Positions 17,380-25,189 of a stretch of DNA of 64,000 nt are shown here, piece after piece. This DNA is from Telmatobacter sp. DSM 110680. GTDB lineage: Bacteria; Acidobacteriota; Terriglobia; Terriglobales; Acidobacteriaceae. A program made the position numbers and the translations under genes. The notes under the pieces are model-generated. The model worked only from the letters and a program-made list of their open reading frames with translations, was not told the DNA's origin and made no database searches. Position 1 is the first letter of the stretch, and every line of letters starts with the position of its first letter. The stretch is from positions 3,906,001-3,970,000 of the forward strand of contig NZ_CP121196.1 in NCBI RefSeq assembly GCF_039994875.1, read 5' to 3'.

Positions 17380-18120
17380 CTACTTGAACCTGAACACGAT
17401 GCCATTCACCGGGATGTTAATCTCGCAAAGCGGATCGCTAAGGCCGACATGTACCTTCGATCGCCTCGGCTTTTTGAAATACACAAAACCCTCGGCAAAA
17501 TCGCCCCGGCGAAGCGTGCTCTGGCTCAAATACAACTCCTCGGGCGTGACAATCGTTCCCGCTTGTGGCGCACTCCGAAGTAAGCCGGTCGTCTCATCCT
17601 GTCTGCCTGCGACCTCATTCGGATCCGGTTTTCTCAGGCGTCCCAGCTTCGCAGCCTTGCTGCTGCCGCCAGTGCTTTGCGCCGCACCGGAACCGGTGGG
17701 CCGCCTCGGGTTATCCAACTCATCGCCTCCGTTGGTTTGTTGAGCACGGTTCGCCTCGCGGATACGTTGATTGATCTCCGCCGCCTTGTCATAAAACGCG
17801 AACCGCGTGTGCGCTTGATCGGAATAGAGCGCGGAGAAATCTTTCGGCCTTACCTCTGCTTTGCCGGGTCCAACCTGTCTCACCTGGACGAAGATCCGGT
17901 AGTCTCCCTCGGCCGTGGCCACTGGTTTCCCGACTGCGACGCTCGTGCCTTCATGGACCAGTTCGCGCATGGGTTTGCCCTCGATGATCGTTGCCTTGCA
18001 ATGCTCCGCATCAGCCGGATCGCAATTGATCACGTTTCCAGGAGCCTTTGCGGCCGCCGACATGCTCACCAGAAAAAGGAGACACGCTGTCTTCAACTCA
18101 GTTGACCTCGCGCAGTCCAA
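17380..18120 (-). CDS. Secreted hypothetical protein (246 aa)
   Basis: An N-terminal signal segment (TACLLFLVSMSAAAKA) is followed by a short Cys-containing region (INCDPADAEHCKATIIEG), a beta-rich domain (YRIFVQVRQVGPGKAEVRPKDF), a low-complexity Gly/Ser/Pro linker and a C-terminal beta segment (GFVYFKKPRRSKVHVGL). The type is common in Acidobacteria and uncharacterised. Confidence 0.65.
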   Translation of the reverse strand: MDCARSTELKTACLLFLVSMSAAAKAPGNVINCDPADAEHCKATIIEGKPMRELVHEGTSVAVGKPVATAEGDYRIFVQVRQVGPGKAEVRPKDFSALYSDQAHTRFAFYDKAAEINQRIREANRAQQTNGGDELDNPRRPTGSGAAQSTGGSSKAAKLGRLRKPDPNEVAGRQDETTGLLRSAPQAGTIVTPEELYLSQSTLRRGDFAEGFVYFKKPRRSKVHVGLSDPLCEINIPVNGIVFRFK

Positions 18121-18370
18121 CGGACCTCAGAATACTCCCTGCAATGGGAGGTAAGACAGACCTGTTCAGGGAAATCACGCTCCGGCTTCGCGCCAAGCAC
18201 CGTTTTGCTTCTGTGCTGGCGCTTCGTAAGTGAATCAAGTCAGTAGCGATGATTGCAAGGGGAGTGCCGCTCGACAGTCAGCGCGTAACTATTACTTTTT
18301 GTGCATTGCCACCTCACCTTTCTAGGGCCACACTCTTCTAAACAGAATCCCTTTAATTGAAGAGGAACAG

Positions 18371-18664
18371 GTGTACGGATTAAACCCAACACGTTTCCTA
18401 TTGGCGTATCGTTGCAGCGATGATGGTATCTTCCGCTCAATCTGTCCCCGCTGCCTTCAAACCATCGCGCAGAGCGCCCGTGAGGCAGACCTTCAGCATG
18501 CAGAGGACAGCCACGTCTGTAATCCGGCGATGGTCGAACGCTATCGCGGCTTGAGTAAAGCGGTCTCAGATTATCGCGTGGAAAGTAGGGGACATGTCTC
18601 TAGGGATAGTAGACAGTTGAGACTTTTAGGAGTTGCGCGAACTGCTGACCCAAACCGGCAGTGA
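18371..18664 (+). CDS. Small CxxC/HxC protein
   Basis: The N-terminal 50 residues (RCSDDGIFRSICPRCLQTIA, then EADLQHAEDSHVCNP) look like a genuine acidobacterial small zinc-binding protein with C-x-x-C and H-x-C ligands. The C-terminal half has no such character and may be read-through. The start is a GTG at 18371 after GAACAG. Confidence 0.45.
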   Translation: MYGLNPTRFLLAYRCSDDGIFRSICPRCLQTIAQSAREADLQHAEDSHVCNPAMVERYRGLSKAVSDYRVESRGHVSRDSRQLRLLGVARTADPNRQ

Positions 18665-18756
18665 GGCTTCGCTCTAAAGGAGCCGCCTTTCGCACAGTAA
18701 GCAATACAACCAAAAACATTTCAGGTGGAAGAGGGCCGCCGTCGTAGACTTTTCGC

Positions 18757-18932
18757 ATGGCTGATTCTGGCATCGGTCCTCATCTTGTTTCCAAAATTCA
18801 TATCAAACTGTGCTCAGTCTGCGGAAAGGAATCCCCCCGGATGTGAAGCCATCCCTGAGTAAAGCATTCGCTGAGCATGCCCGCAGGGAGCACATTCGAA
18901 TATCGCGAGAAAACGTGACCAAGCGAGACTAG
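18757..18932 (+). pseudogene. Tiny zinc-finger-like frame, split in two
   Basis: The ATG at 18757 encodes IKLCSVCGKESPRM and stops at 18846. A second frame, overlapping by GTGA, continues KAFAEHARREHIR to 18932. Together they would make a CxxC...HxxxxH finger, as in several short acidobacterial proteins. This is either a frameshifted gene or two coupled micro-genes. Confidence 0.35.
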
Positions 18933-19294
18933 CTCTGGAAAATCCAAACGTTTGATCGCGATTCACCCGACTCTCTTATTGGCCTCAATCCGCTGCATTT
19001 TTGATCTTCATTGGACAGTTCAGCAATACAGACATTCAAACGAGCAATCAGGCATAAGGGTTGGCAACCTGGCGGCCCAAAATAACGAACGGAGTCCCGG
19101 ACAATAATGCTCATGTGAAGGATCCTGTGGCGCAGTTTTCATCCGATGCTGGAGTGAATGTGGCGCAGTTTTTGATGGGTGCGCAGGCCTGATGTGCGCC
19201 GGCGGGAAATCCGACACAAATTGGACAATTATGGCCCATGGATATCCAGCATAAGCTATGCATATATAGGGAGATACATAGATATAATCTCTCT

Positions 19295-19779
19295 TTACGG
19301 TAGTGGTTTTCGATGATGCCGAAACAGGGCAAAAGACGAGAATCCCTGGTCTTTGGCCGCCTCTGCTCGAGTCAGATTATTCTGTTCGCCCAGGATCCGC
19401 GCCGACATGTCGGCAGCGCTCATGCCCACGGATGAGAACTGGAACTTGCGGCCGGGGAATCCCTTCAGGGTGATGCCGCTGGAGAGACGGATGCAACCGT
19501 TCCTTCGATCTCGTCGACCGGGGCGGTGAAGCGGCAGTTCTCCATGCGAACGACAGAGTCCTTGGTCTGACGGACACGATCGAGGATCCGCTGGTATTCG
19601 ATCTCGAGTTCGGTATTGCCCTGGGCTTCTTTACCCACCTTCTGGCGGAAGGTGTTGTACTCGCGCGAGTAGGGCGCGATGTCGGCGAGGATCGCCATCT
19701 TGTGAATGTCGGGATAGTCTTCGGGGTTTACGTCCTTGAGTTCAGAGCGGCAGCCCTGAAAGATACTCGTCATTTTCAT
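19295..19779 (-). pseudogene. Module gene with -1 frameshift (left copy)
   Basis: The first frame (19779 down to 19465) encodes a charged helical protein with DIHKMAILADIAPYSREYNT and EIEYQRILDRVRQTKDSV. After EGTVASVS the sense continues in the -1 frame as GITLKGFPGRKFQFSSVGMS and ARILGEQNNLTRAEAAKDQ to 19295. Both copies carry the same shift, so it predates the duplication, is kept by conversion, or is programmed. Family not recognised; phage- or plasmid-like character is a guess. It is divergent from the HTH gene across an operator palindrome. Confidence 0.6.
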
Positions 19780-19807
19780 CTGTGGGGGTTTGACTCTAAA
19801 TCCTAGT

Positions 19808-19821
19808 TGAGTATATACTCA
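19808..19821. promoter_or_regulatory. Operator-like palindrome TGAGTATATACTCA (left)
   Basis: The 14-bp perfect palindrome lies between two divergently transcribed module genes, 28 bases from one start and 59 from the other. This is a typical place for an autoregulatory operator of the HTH or RHH protein. Confidence 0.6.
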
Positions 19822-19880
19822 TCGTGTATTATCAATCCCGGCGGCTGATTCCCCGAAGGCCGTCCATCCGGAGACACAGT

Positions 19881-20189
19881 ATGAAGGTTGCACCCATTTC
19901 CCCTGCCGTTTTCGCCGAATATCGCCGCTACGCCTCGGCCCGCTTGTTCGGCCGCTTCATCCAGGGCGCCCGTCTGGCCCGGGGATGCTCGATCACGGAG
20001 TTAGCCCCGCTGGCCTGCATGGAGTCCTCTGACTGGGAGGCTCTTGAGGAGGGACAGTGGTTCCCTGACACCATCAGTCATATGCAGTTGATCCTTGATG
20101 CCCTGGCCATGCCGTGGGATGCAATGGCCGAGATGCTTCTGTTGTGCGACCCGGTCTGGAACACCCCCGGTAGCGTCCATTACTCATAA
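19881..20189 (+). CDS. Putative HTH (XRE-like) module protein (left copy)
   Basis: The 102-aa product has an ARLFGRFIQGARLARGCSIT helix followed by ELAPLACMESSDWEALEEGQWFPD. This resembles XRE/Cro-type helix-turn-helix proteins, although the match is loose. GGAGACACAGT before the ATG at 19881 is a fair ribosome binding site; an upstream start at 19824 is less likely. It heads the RHH-resolvase unit and faces the operator palindrome. Confidence 0.6.
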   Translation: MKVAPISPAVFAEYRRYASARLFGRFIQGARLARGCSITELAPLACMESSDWEALEEGQWFPDTISHMQLILDALAMPWDAMAEMLLLCDPVWNTPGSVHYS

Positions 20190-20215
20190 CCAGATAAACT
20201 CACCTCCGAGAGGGG

Positions 20216-20398
20216 GTGAGAAAGATCAAGAAAGCCGAAGAACCGGAGTTGAAACGCATGAATCTCAATGTTCCCATCGAGTTGCACAACGCTTTTAAGG
20301 CAACCACTGCTTCGCAGGGCCTCAACATGACCGACGTGCTGATGGAGTTTATTAAGGACTACGTCGCCAAGAACTCTCCAAAGGGACGGCGCAAGTGA
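20216..20398 (+). CDS. Ribbon-helix-helix protein (left copy)
   Basis: The 60-aa product has the pattern MNLNVPIELHNAFKA (the beta-strand ribbon), then NMTDVLMEFIKDYV, typical of RHH_1/ParG-CopG-type DNA binders. The start is a GTG at 20216, where a small CACCTCC/GGGGGTG hairpin overlaps; an ATG at 20258 would still keep the RHH fold. The last codons overlap the resolvase start by four bases, so the two are translationally coupled. It probably controls the resolvase promoter or assists its synapse. Confidence 0.8.
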   Translation: MRKIKKAEEPELKRMNLNVPIELHNAFKATTASQGLNMTDVLMEFIKDYVAKNSPKGRRK

Positions 20399-20982
20399 AA
20401 CGCGCCGTCCTTTATATGAGGGTCTCGACCGTCGATCAAAATCCCGAGACCCAATTACACGACCTACACCAGATGGCCGCACAGCGCGGTTATGAGATCG
20501 TGCATGAGTATGTCGACCGGATCAGCGGCACCAAGGCAAAACGGCCAGGCCTCGATCAGATGATGACCGATGCCCGCCGCGGCCGGTTCGACGTCGTCAT
20601 GGTCTGGGCATGCGATCGCATCGCCCGCTCCACCCGGCACTTCCTTGAAGTGCTCGACGAGTTAAGCAGAATCGAAGTCGAGTTCTTGAGCTTCCGGGAA
20701 AACATCGATACCGGCGGTCCGCTCGGAAGAGCCATCGTCGTGATCATCGCCGCGATCGCTGAACTCGAACGTGGACTGATCGTCGAACGGGTCCGCGCCG
20801 GCATGCGCCGGGCACGCTTGGAAGGTCTCCGCATCGGTCGAGCTCCGCTGACGCTGGACCGCGAAGCAATCCGTCGCGATCGCTGTCACGGCCGCAGCAT
20901 CAGAGCCATCGCCAAAGAACATGGCATCTCAACGGCAACGGTGCAACGCGTTCTCAAAGACCCGCCGGCTCCTCCAACGTAA
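20395..20982 (+). CDS. Small serine recombinase (resolvase/invertase), left copy
   Basis: The 195-aa protein has the resolvase catalytic motif YMRVSTVDQNPETQ with the nucleophilic Ser at about residue 10. The Arg pair VWACDRIARS follows, then the long E-helix (IAELERGLIVERVRAGMRRA) and a C-terminal HTH_7 (IRAIAKEHGISTATVQRVLK). This is the full architecture of Tn3-type resolvases and Hin/Gin-type invertases. GTG start at 20395. An identical copy at 42751-43338 faces it, so the pair could resolve or invert DNA between modules. Confidence 0.93.
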   Translation: MKRAVLYMRVSTVDQNPETQLHDLHQMAAQRGYEIVHEYVDRISGTKAKRPGLDQMMTDARRGRFDVVMVWACDRIARSTRHFLEVLDELSRIEVEFLSFRENIDTGGPLGRAIVVIIAAIAELERGLIVERVRAGMRRARLEGLRIGRAPLTLDREAIRRDRCHGRSIRAIAKEHGISTATVQRVLKDPPAPPT

Positions 20983-21054
20983 AATCGCAACCTTATATAT
21001 GTGGTGTGACAAAAGCCTCCGAAAAAGCCGCCTCATAAATCTCACAAAATCAAT

Positions 21055-21077
21055 GGCCGGATCTCAACGATCCGGCC
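21055..21077 (+). terminator. 9-bp GC-rich hairpin after the left resolvase
   Basis: GGCCGGATC (21055-21063) pairs with GATCCGGCC (21069-21077) around TCAAC. Without a U tract it may instead be part of a recombination site. The inner edge of the module follows within 20 bases. Confidence 0.5.
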
Positions 21078-21084
21078 GTGTCAA

Positions 21085-21096
21085 AACGTATACGTT
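21085..21096. other. Palindrome AACGTATACGTT at the left module's inner edge
   Basis: Sequence identity with the right module ends exactly at this 12-bp perfect palindrome, present at both inner edges (also 42637-42648). A symmetric site with a central TA dinucleotide is what a serine recombinase could cut, making this a crossover candidate. Confidence 0.5.
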
Positions 21097-21319
21097 GATT
21101 TACAGCGCTGCAGAGAAGACGGGGTGTCGACCCTGGCCTGGAGGATTTTTCAATCCTAGGGCGTTTTTCAGGAGGAATCGCGACAATCGCTCATAATCGG
21201 CCGTCAATGAGCGGTTTGGCCTGAACTCGAGAGCCGATTCCGAGACGGTCAGTGTCCAGGGCCAAGGTGCGATCGAAAAAGCCCTGCTTTATCAGAGCTC
21301 TCCGCGTTCCTTCGCCGCA

Positions 21320-21721
21320 TTACTCGGTGTCAACCTGATTGAACCGCTTCGCGCTCAGGATTCCAACAAAGCTTGGTCGGTGTTGCAGAAAGACCAATAC
21401 CCACAGGACGGCGGCGAGGATGCCTGGACCGATCGTTGCTGGTGCCATCGTGAAATGGAAGGCAAGGATGTTAAAGATTTCAGCAGCCAAGAGGACGAGC
21501 GCCAGCGGTACGAAGTATCCAGAGAGCAGAAGCAATCCCGCTACGAGTTGGACAGCGAAGAAGAAAGCGGAGAAGTGGGATGCAGAGATCGCGATGAAGA
21601 ATTGCAAGGCTAACGGGTTCGGCGGCGGAGGCTGATGAATGAAGTTTAGGAAGCCGTTCAGTCCAAATACAGTGAACATGATGCCCAGCAGATAACGAGC
21701 GACAGTCTCTACGATTCTCAC
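21320..21721 (-). CDS. DoxX-family membrane protein
   Basis: The 133-aa product has four hydrophobic helices. It contains the DoxX-like YLLGIMFTVFGLNGFLNF with Pro-rich loop QPPPPNPLALQFF, and LVAGLLLLSGYFVPLALVLLAAE. DoxX-type proteins are linked to quinone or thiosulfate redox and stress; the exact role is unknown. The GTG at 21721 overlaps the stop of the SnoaL gene (GTGA), ending a four-gene minus-strand cluster controlled, by position, by the divergent AraC regulator. Confidence 0.85.
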   Translation of the reverse strand: MRIVETVARYLLGIMFTVFGLNGFLNFIHQPPPPNPLALQFFIAISASHFSAFFFAVQLVAGLLLLSGYFVPLALVLLAAEIFNILAFHFTMAPATIGPGILAAVLWVLVFLQHRPSFVGILSAKRFNQVDTE

Positions 21722-22125
21722 TGCACTCTTCCTGCCGAAGCCTTCGCCAAGGCTTGGGTGTCGATGTACTCCCGGATTTTTGTCAGTTTGCCATTTCGAA
21801 CGGTGATGTCGAAGACCCAATCGTCCTTGAACGTCCTAGTGGTGGCCTTGATCTTCCCAGTAGCGACTCCAACGACCAAAACCCGGCCTACCTGCACCAC
21901 GAATTCCGGAGGCTTCGGGAATATCATCTCTATTTCTTCGGCCGCCTTGCGCAGCACAGCCGCCACACCCGCGTGCCCACGATGCGTTCCAGCTAGCGGC
22001 CAGTCCTCGCCTGGGATGATCCACTCAATGCCTTCGTCAACCAGCGCCAGCAGTGCTTGCTTGTCGCCGCTCCCTATCGCTGCAAAGAAATTGTTTACAA
22101 CCTGCACATTTTCTTCGTTGCTCAT
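21718..22125 (-). CDS. SnoaL-like / nuclear transport factor 2 fold protein
   Basis: The 135-aa product begins MSNEENVQVVNNFFAAIGSG and contains DEGIEWIIPGEDWPLAGTHRG and VVGVATGKIKATTRTF, the cone-shaped NTF2 fold of polyketide cyclase-type enzymes. Catalytic Asp/His positions cannot be settled, and many such proteins in oxidative-stress operons are isomerases of unknown substrate. The stop overlaps the DoxX start. Confidence 0.8.
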   Translation of the reverse strand: MSNEENVQVVNNFFAAIGSGDKQALLALVDEGIEWIIPGEDWPLAGTHRGHAGVAAVLRKAAEEIEMIFPKPPEFVVQVGRVLVVGVATGKIKATTRTFKDDWVFDITVRNGKLTKIREYIDTQALAKASAGRVQ

Positions 22126-22217
22126 CGAATCTCTCCTCTCTGTCGTCAAGTGCGTCCGCATGAATGGAACCCTTCGCAATCATCTCTCTCGGCCGCAATC
22201 ACGCAATCACAAACCGA

Positions 22218-22820
22218 TTACTGCTGTTTCTTGAACACATCCTGAAAGATCAGGTGCCCCCAGGTGCCTCCGCGTGCGTGCACAAGCCATCCGCCCTCGT
22301 TCAGCTTGCCCAGCTTCACGGGTGCGAAGCCCAGCTCTTTAGCCACCTCCGCCACGGGAGCGACCGCATCGTCATCGTCGCTCGACAAAAACACCACCCG
22401 GTATCCTCCCTCGACCTTCGGATCGGTCGCCAGCTTGGCCGCACCCAGGTGATTGAAGCCCTTCACGAGCTTGGCGCCGGCGAACGACTTCGCTGCGAAC
22501 GCTGACGACGGGAGACCGTCCAGCTCCTCAAGTGGGAGGGGAAATGAATTCATCGCGTCGATGATCGTCTTGCCCTCCCAACTCGGCAGCGCCTTCGCAA
22601 TATTCCGATGCTCGCCGAACGGGACCGCCAGAAAGATGATGTCGGCCTTGAGCGCTTCCTCCAGCGATTTGGCAACAACCTTCGGCCCAATCGCACGAGC
22701 CTGGAGTTCCAGCTCCGCAGGCGAGCGGCGGCTTGCGACCGTCACGTCCATGTCCTTACGCGCAAATGCGTGGGCCAGCGCCTGGCCGATCTTGCCGAAT
22801 CCTACAATGGCATAGTTCAT
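22218..22820 (-). CDS. NADPH-dependent F420 reductase-like / NAD(P)-binding oxidoreductase
   Basis: A Rossmann start, YAIVGFGKIGQALAHAFA with GxGxxG, is followed by VTVASRRSPAEL, which fits NADP 2'-phosphate recognition by Arg/Ser. The body includes DIIFLAVPFGEHRNIAKALP and DAMNSFPLP and resembles the COG2085 group (NAD(P)-binding reductases near DoxX/SDR genes). The 200 aa start at an ATG at 22820; longer frames upstream are low-complexity. It is the second gene of the minus-strand cluster, between the SDR and SnoaL genes. Confidence 0.82.
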   Translation of the reverse strand: MNYAIVGFGKIGQALAHAFARKDMDVTVASRRSPAELELQARAIGPKVVAKSLEEALKADIIFLAVPFGEHRNIAKALPSWEGKTIIDAMNSFPLPLEELDGLPSSAFAAKSFAGAKLVKGFNHLGAAKLATDPKVEGGYRVVFLSSDDDDAVAPVAEVAKELGFAPVKLGKLNEGGWLVHARGGTWGHLIFQDVFKKQQ

Positions 22821-22911
22821 AGTGTGTCTCCGATCTTGTGTGAGAACCAAAAGTTTGAGAAGCGTCGTCCCGCGACTGGCCGTCCTCGAAAGCCCGCCGC
22901 AGGACTCGCGA

Positions 22912-23661
22912 TTAGACCTGCGCCATGCCGCCAGAGACGGCGAGCTCGACGCCGGTAATGTAAGAACTTTCATCAGAGGCGAAGAATGCAACTGCTGCCG
23001 CGATTTCTTCGGGCTTGCCTCTGCGGCCGAGCGGAACCTGTGAAGCGAATCCTGCTATCGCTTGTTCGAGCATTTCAGGGGGGATGCCAGCTTTCTCAAG
23101 TGCCTGAGTTTCGATTGGTCCGGGGCTTACCGCATTCACACGGATTTTGCGGTCTTTCAGTTCCACGGCCCAGGCACGCAAGAAACTGCGCACAGCCGCC
23201 TTAGCCGCGGCATAGACAGCAAAGGTCGGCAATCCCATTACGTTTGCGACCGAAGTATTCAGGATGATCGAGCCTCCATCTTTGAAGAGGGGAATGGCCT
23301 TCTGCACGGTGAAGAATGTTCCCTTCGCATTTAAATCGAAGGTTTTGTCGAAATGAGCTTCGGTAACCGCCCCAAGTGGTGCGACTTCACCCCAGCCGGC
23401 ATTTGCGAAGAGTGCGTCGATGTGCCCGTGTTTCTCTTTCACGATGGCATAGAGCCGGTCCAAATCCTCCAGGCGCGTTATGTCGCCAGTGACCGTCGTG
23501 ACGTTTCTCCCAATGATGGCTGCGGCCTCTTTCAGCTCTTTCTCGCGTCGACCGGTGATTACAACGTGCGCGCCTTCTTCAACGAAGCGCTTGGCTGTGG
23601 CTAACCCAATCCCGCTGTTTCCGCCTGTGATGACTGCAACTTTTCCGCCAAGCTTTCCCAT
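22912..23661 (-). CDS. Short-chain dehydrogenase/reductase (classical SDR)
   Basis: The 249-aa protein has TGGNSGIG for the cofactor at residues ~14-21, ITGRREKEL indicating NADP, the structural NAG at ~90, and an active-site region IILNTSVANV...YAAAK with Ser, Tyr and Lys. The C-terminal GGRRGKPEEIA-like segment (GRRGKPEEIAAAVAFFASD) and GVELAVSGG are standard for quinone/ketone-type SDRs. GGAGCAAGT lies upstream of the ATG. It is the first gene of the minus-strand cluster opposite the AraC regulator. Confidence 0.93.
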   Translation of the reverse strand: MGKLGGKVAVITGGNSGIGLATAKRFVEEGAHVVITGRREKELKEAAAIIGRNVTTVTGDITRLEDLDRLYAIVKEKHGHIDALFANAGWGEVAPLGAVTEAHFDKTFDLNAKGTFFTVQKAIPLFKDGGSIILNTSVANVMGLPTFAVYAAAKAAVRSFLRAWAVELKDRKIRVNAVSPGPIETQALEKAGIPPEMLEQAIAGFASQVPLGRRGKPEEIAAAVAFFASDESSYITGVELAVSGGMAQV

Positions 23662-23782
23662 ACTTGCTCCTTTTCGTAATCGCATAACATCCGATACATG
23701 GGAGTAGATTCCTCATGAGACGGACGGGAACTGCCCAGGAGTCCAAAGATTTTGTCTATTCGTCCAAACAAGGAGGCCGCAA

Positions 23783-24766
23783 TTGGACCCGATAACAGAT
23801 GTCTTTCGCACGCTACACGTAACCGCTTTCGGTCAGCACAGGCTCGAAGCCACCGCCCCATGGGGACTCAAAGGTGGAGGAGCGGAGAACGAAGAGAAGG
23901 CACCAAATACCGGCAAGAATCGGCCACCGACAGAATTGGCGCACTTCGCCATGCTCTCGCGTGGCAATTGTTGGCTCAACGTTGAGGGCATTGCGGAGGC
24001 GATTCCGCTCACCGGTGGTGATTTCATCTTGCTCGCCCGTGACACCTCGATCGTCATGCGCGACAGCCCTCGCACATCGCCGAAATTGACTTTTCGTGAG
24101 GTCGCGGCCAAGGCCACGAGCAACGTAGCTCATTGCGGAGGCGGCGGCGCACCAACGACCATCGTGTGTGGGTCTCTTAGTTTCGACCGCGCCAGCCTGA
24201 AACCCATCACTCAGTTATTACCAAATTTCATTCTGATCAGGGCCGATCAGGCACGCACGTTCGCTCTTCACAACACTATGCAGTCTCTGGCGTCGGAGAT
24301 GGCAGACCAGGTGCCAGGGTCTGAAATCGTCGCGACCCGCCTCGCCGAGGTTCTCTTTATCCAGGTGCTCCGGGCGTATATCGCGTCGGAACCGGAACGC
24401 AAACAAGGTTGGCTTCGCGCCGTTTTCGATCCTCCCATCGGCACTGCCCTGACTGCCTTTCACGATCGTGTCGGCGCGCCATGGACAGTCGAGTCTCTGT
24501 CCGAAGCAGCGGGCATGTCTCGTTCCGCATTCGCACTGCGTTTCAAAGATCTGCTCGGACAGACACCGTTGGAATACGTAACCGAGTGGCGGATGCAGAA
24601 GGCGATGCAGCTACTCGAACAACGTGACAAGAAGCACGTCGACGTTGCTCGATTAGTCGGTTACGAGTCCGATGCTGCATTCAGTAAGGCCTTCAAGCGG
24701 GTGGTTGGAGCCAGCCCAGGGGAATACCTCAAACGTGGATTGGAAGACCACAGTCGATCCCGATAA
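23783..24766 (+). CDS. AraC-family transcriptional regulator (cupin_6 type)
   Basis: The 327-aa protein has an N-terminal cupin-like ligand domain (LLNVEGIAEAIPL-type strands; the text GNCWLNVEGIAEAIPLTGGD is present) and a C-terminal double HTH: SLSEAAGMSRSAFALRFKDL and DVARLVGYESDAAFSKAFKR. The start is a TTG at 23783, supported by AAGGAGG ten bases upstream. It is divergent from the SDR-reductase-SnoaL-DoxX cluster with a 121-bp shared promoter region, so it likely activates that cluster in response to a small molecule or oxidative stress. Confidence 0.92.
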   Translation: MDPITDVFRTLHVTAFGQHRLEATAPWGLKGGGAENEEKAPNTGKNRPPTELAHFAMLSRGNCWLNVEGIAEAIPLTGGDFILLARDTSIVMRDSPRTSPKLTFREVAAKATSNVAHCGGGGAPTTIVCGSLSFDRASLKPITQLLPNFILIRADQARTFALHNTMQSLASEMADQVPGSEIVATRLAEVLFIQVLRAYIASEPERKQGWLRAVFDPPIGTALTAFHDRVGAPWTVESLSEAAGMSRSAFALRFKDLLGQTPLEYVTEWRMQKAMQLLEQRDKKHVDVARLVGYESDAAFSKAFKRVVGASPGEYLKRGLEDHSRSR

Positions 24767-24870
24767 ACACCGTTCTCGTCAGCTGTGATCTCGATGAGCG
24801 ACAAACCGCCGTGTTACTCAACGACTCTCGCTCGTTAAGCCGCAAAACCCTCGTCCTAAGTTTGAAATTC

Positions 24871-24921
24871 TGGCGGGAGCGACGGGACTCGAACCCGCGG
24901 CCCCCTGCGTGACAGGGCAGA
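24871..24921 (-). pseudogene. 3' part of a tRNA-Asp gene
   Basis: The minus strand carries the anticodon region CCTGTCACGCAGG (GTC), the T-arm GCGGGTTCGAGTCCCG, the acceptor 3' strand and an encoded CCA. The 5' half (D-arm and acceptor 5' strand) is absent and replaced by unrelated DNA. Such 3' tRNA fragments are classic attachment-site scars of tyrosine-integrase elements. No tyrosine integrase was found near it. Confidence 0.8.
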
Positions 24922-25014
24922 GGTGTGCGAGAAATTCAAAGTGGCTGTGAAACCGGCTGCTCGGACAAGTGATTGTTTCCGATTGAAGCGTTATAGCTTT
25001 CTCAACTTGCGCAT

Positions 25015-25068
25015 AATCATCAAATCACTCGTCAACGGCAGATTAGTACCGGAATGTCGGCCAGTGTT
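25015..25068 (+). repeat. 54-bp gene-relic repeat, copy 1
   Basis: AATCATCAAATCACTCGTCA begins a stretch that encodes IIKSLVNGRLVPECRPVF. The same stretch, with a few changes, lies inverted at 29811-29864 (IIKSLVDGRFVPECRLVF). Synonymous-type differences suggest a coding origin; the family is not recognised. Confidence 0.6.
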
Positions 25069-25189
25069 CCGAAATTCCGACATTGCTGGCGAGTCACGAA
25101 CGCAGGGCGCGATGCGCATTTAAATGGTCCCATTACGACTTGGGAACCTGAGCCGCAACCGTCATGATTCTTTTCGTTGTGATCTCCCC

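Larger units (their letters stand above)
18121..18999. other. Spacer with two doubtful tiny genes
   Basis: The only signals in this 879-bp stretch are the small Cys/His frames at 18371 and 18757. The rest is empty up to the edge of the left module at 19000. Confidence 0.4.
19000..21096 (+). mobile_element. 2,097-bp resolvase module, left copy
   Basis: This segment is repeated, apparently without a mismatch, in inverted orientation at 42637-44733. The outer edge is fixed by divergence after TTTGATC (19000), the inner edge after AACGTATACGTT (21096). Order from the outer edge: a frameshifted gene (minus), operator palindrome, putative HTH protein, ribbon-helix-helix protein, serine resolvase, GC hairpin, palindrome. 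There are no obvious terminal inverted repeats of insertion-sequence type. Two direct TGTGGCGCAGTTTT repeats (19126 and 19159) lie in the outer part. Confidence 0.9.
24767..25189. other. Spacer with tRNA and gene remnants
   Basis: It holds the tRNA-Asp fragment (24871-24921) and one copy of a 54-bp repeat (25015-25068). No functional gene is seen. Confidence 0.5.

Noticed and set aside
19126..19172. Two TGTGGCGCAGTTTT direct repeats as insertion-sequence ends
   Set aside because: They lie inside the module's outer part and are not paired with a transposase or with the module edges, so they are only noted.
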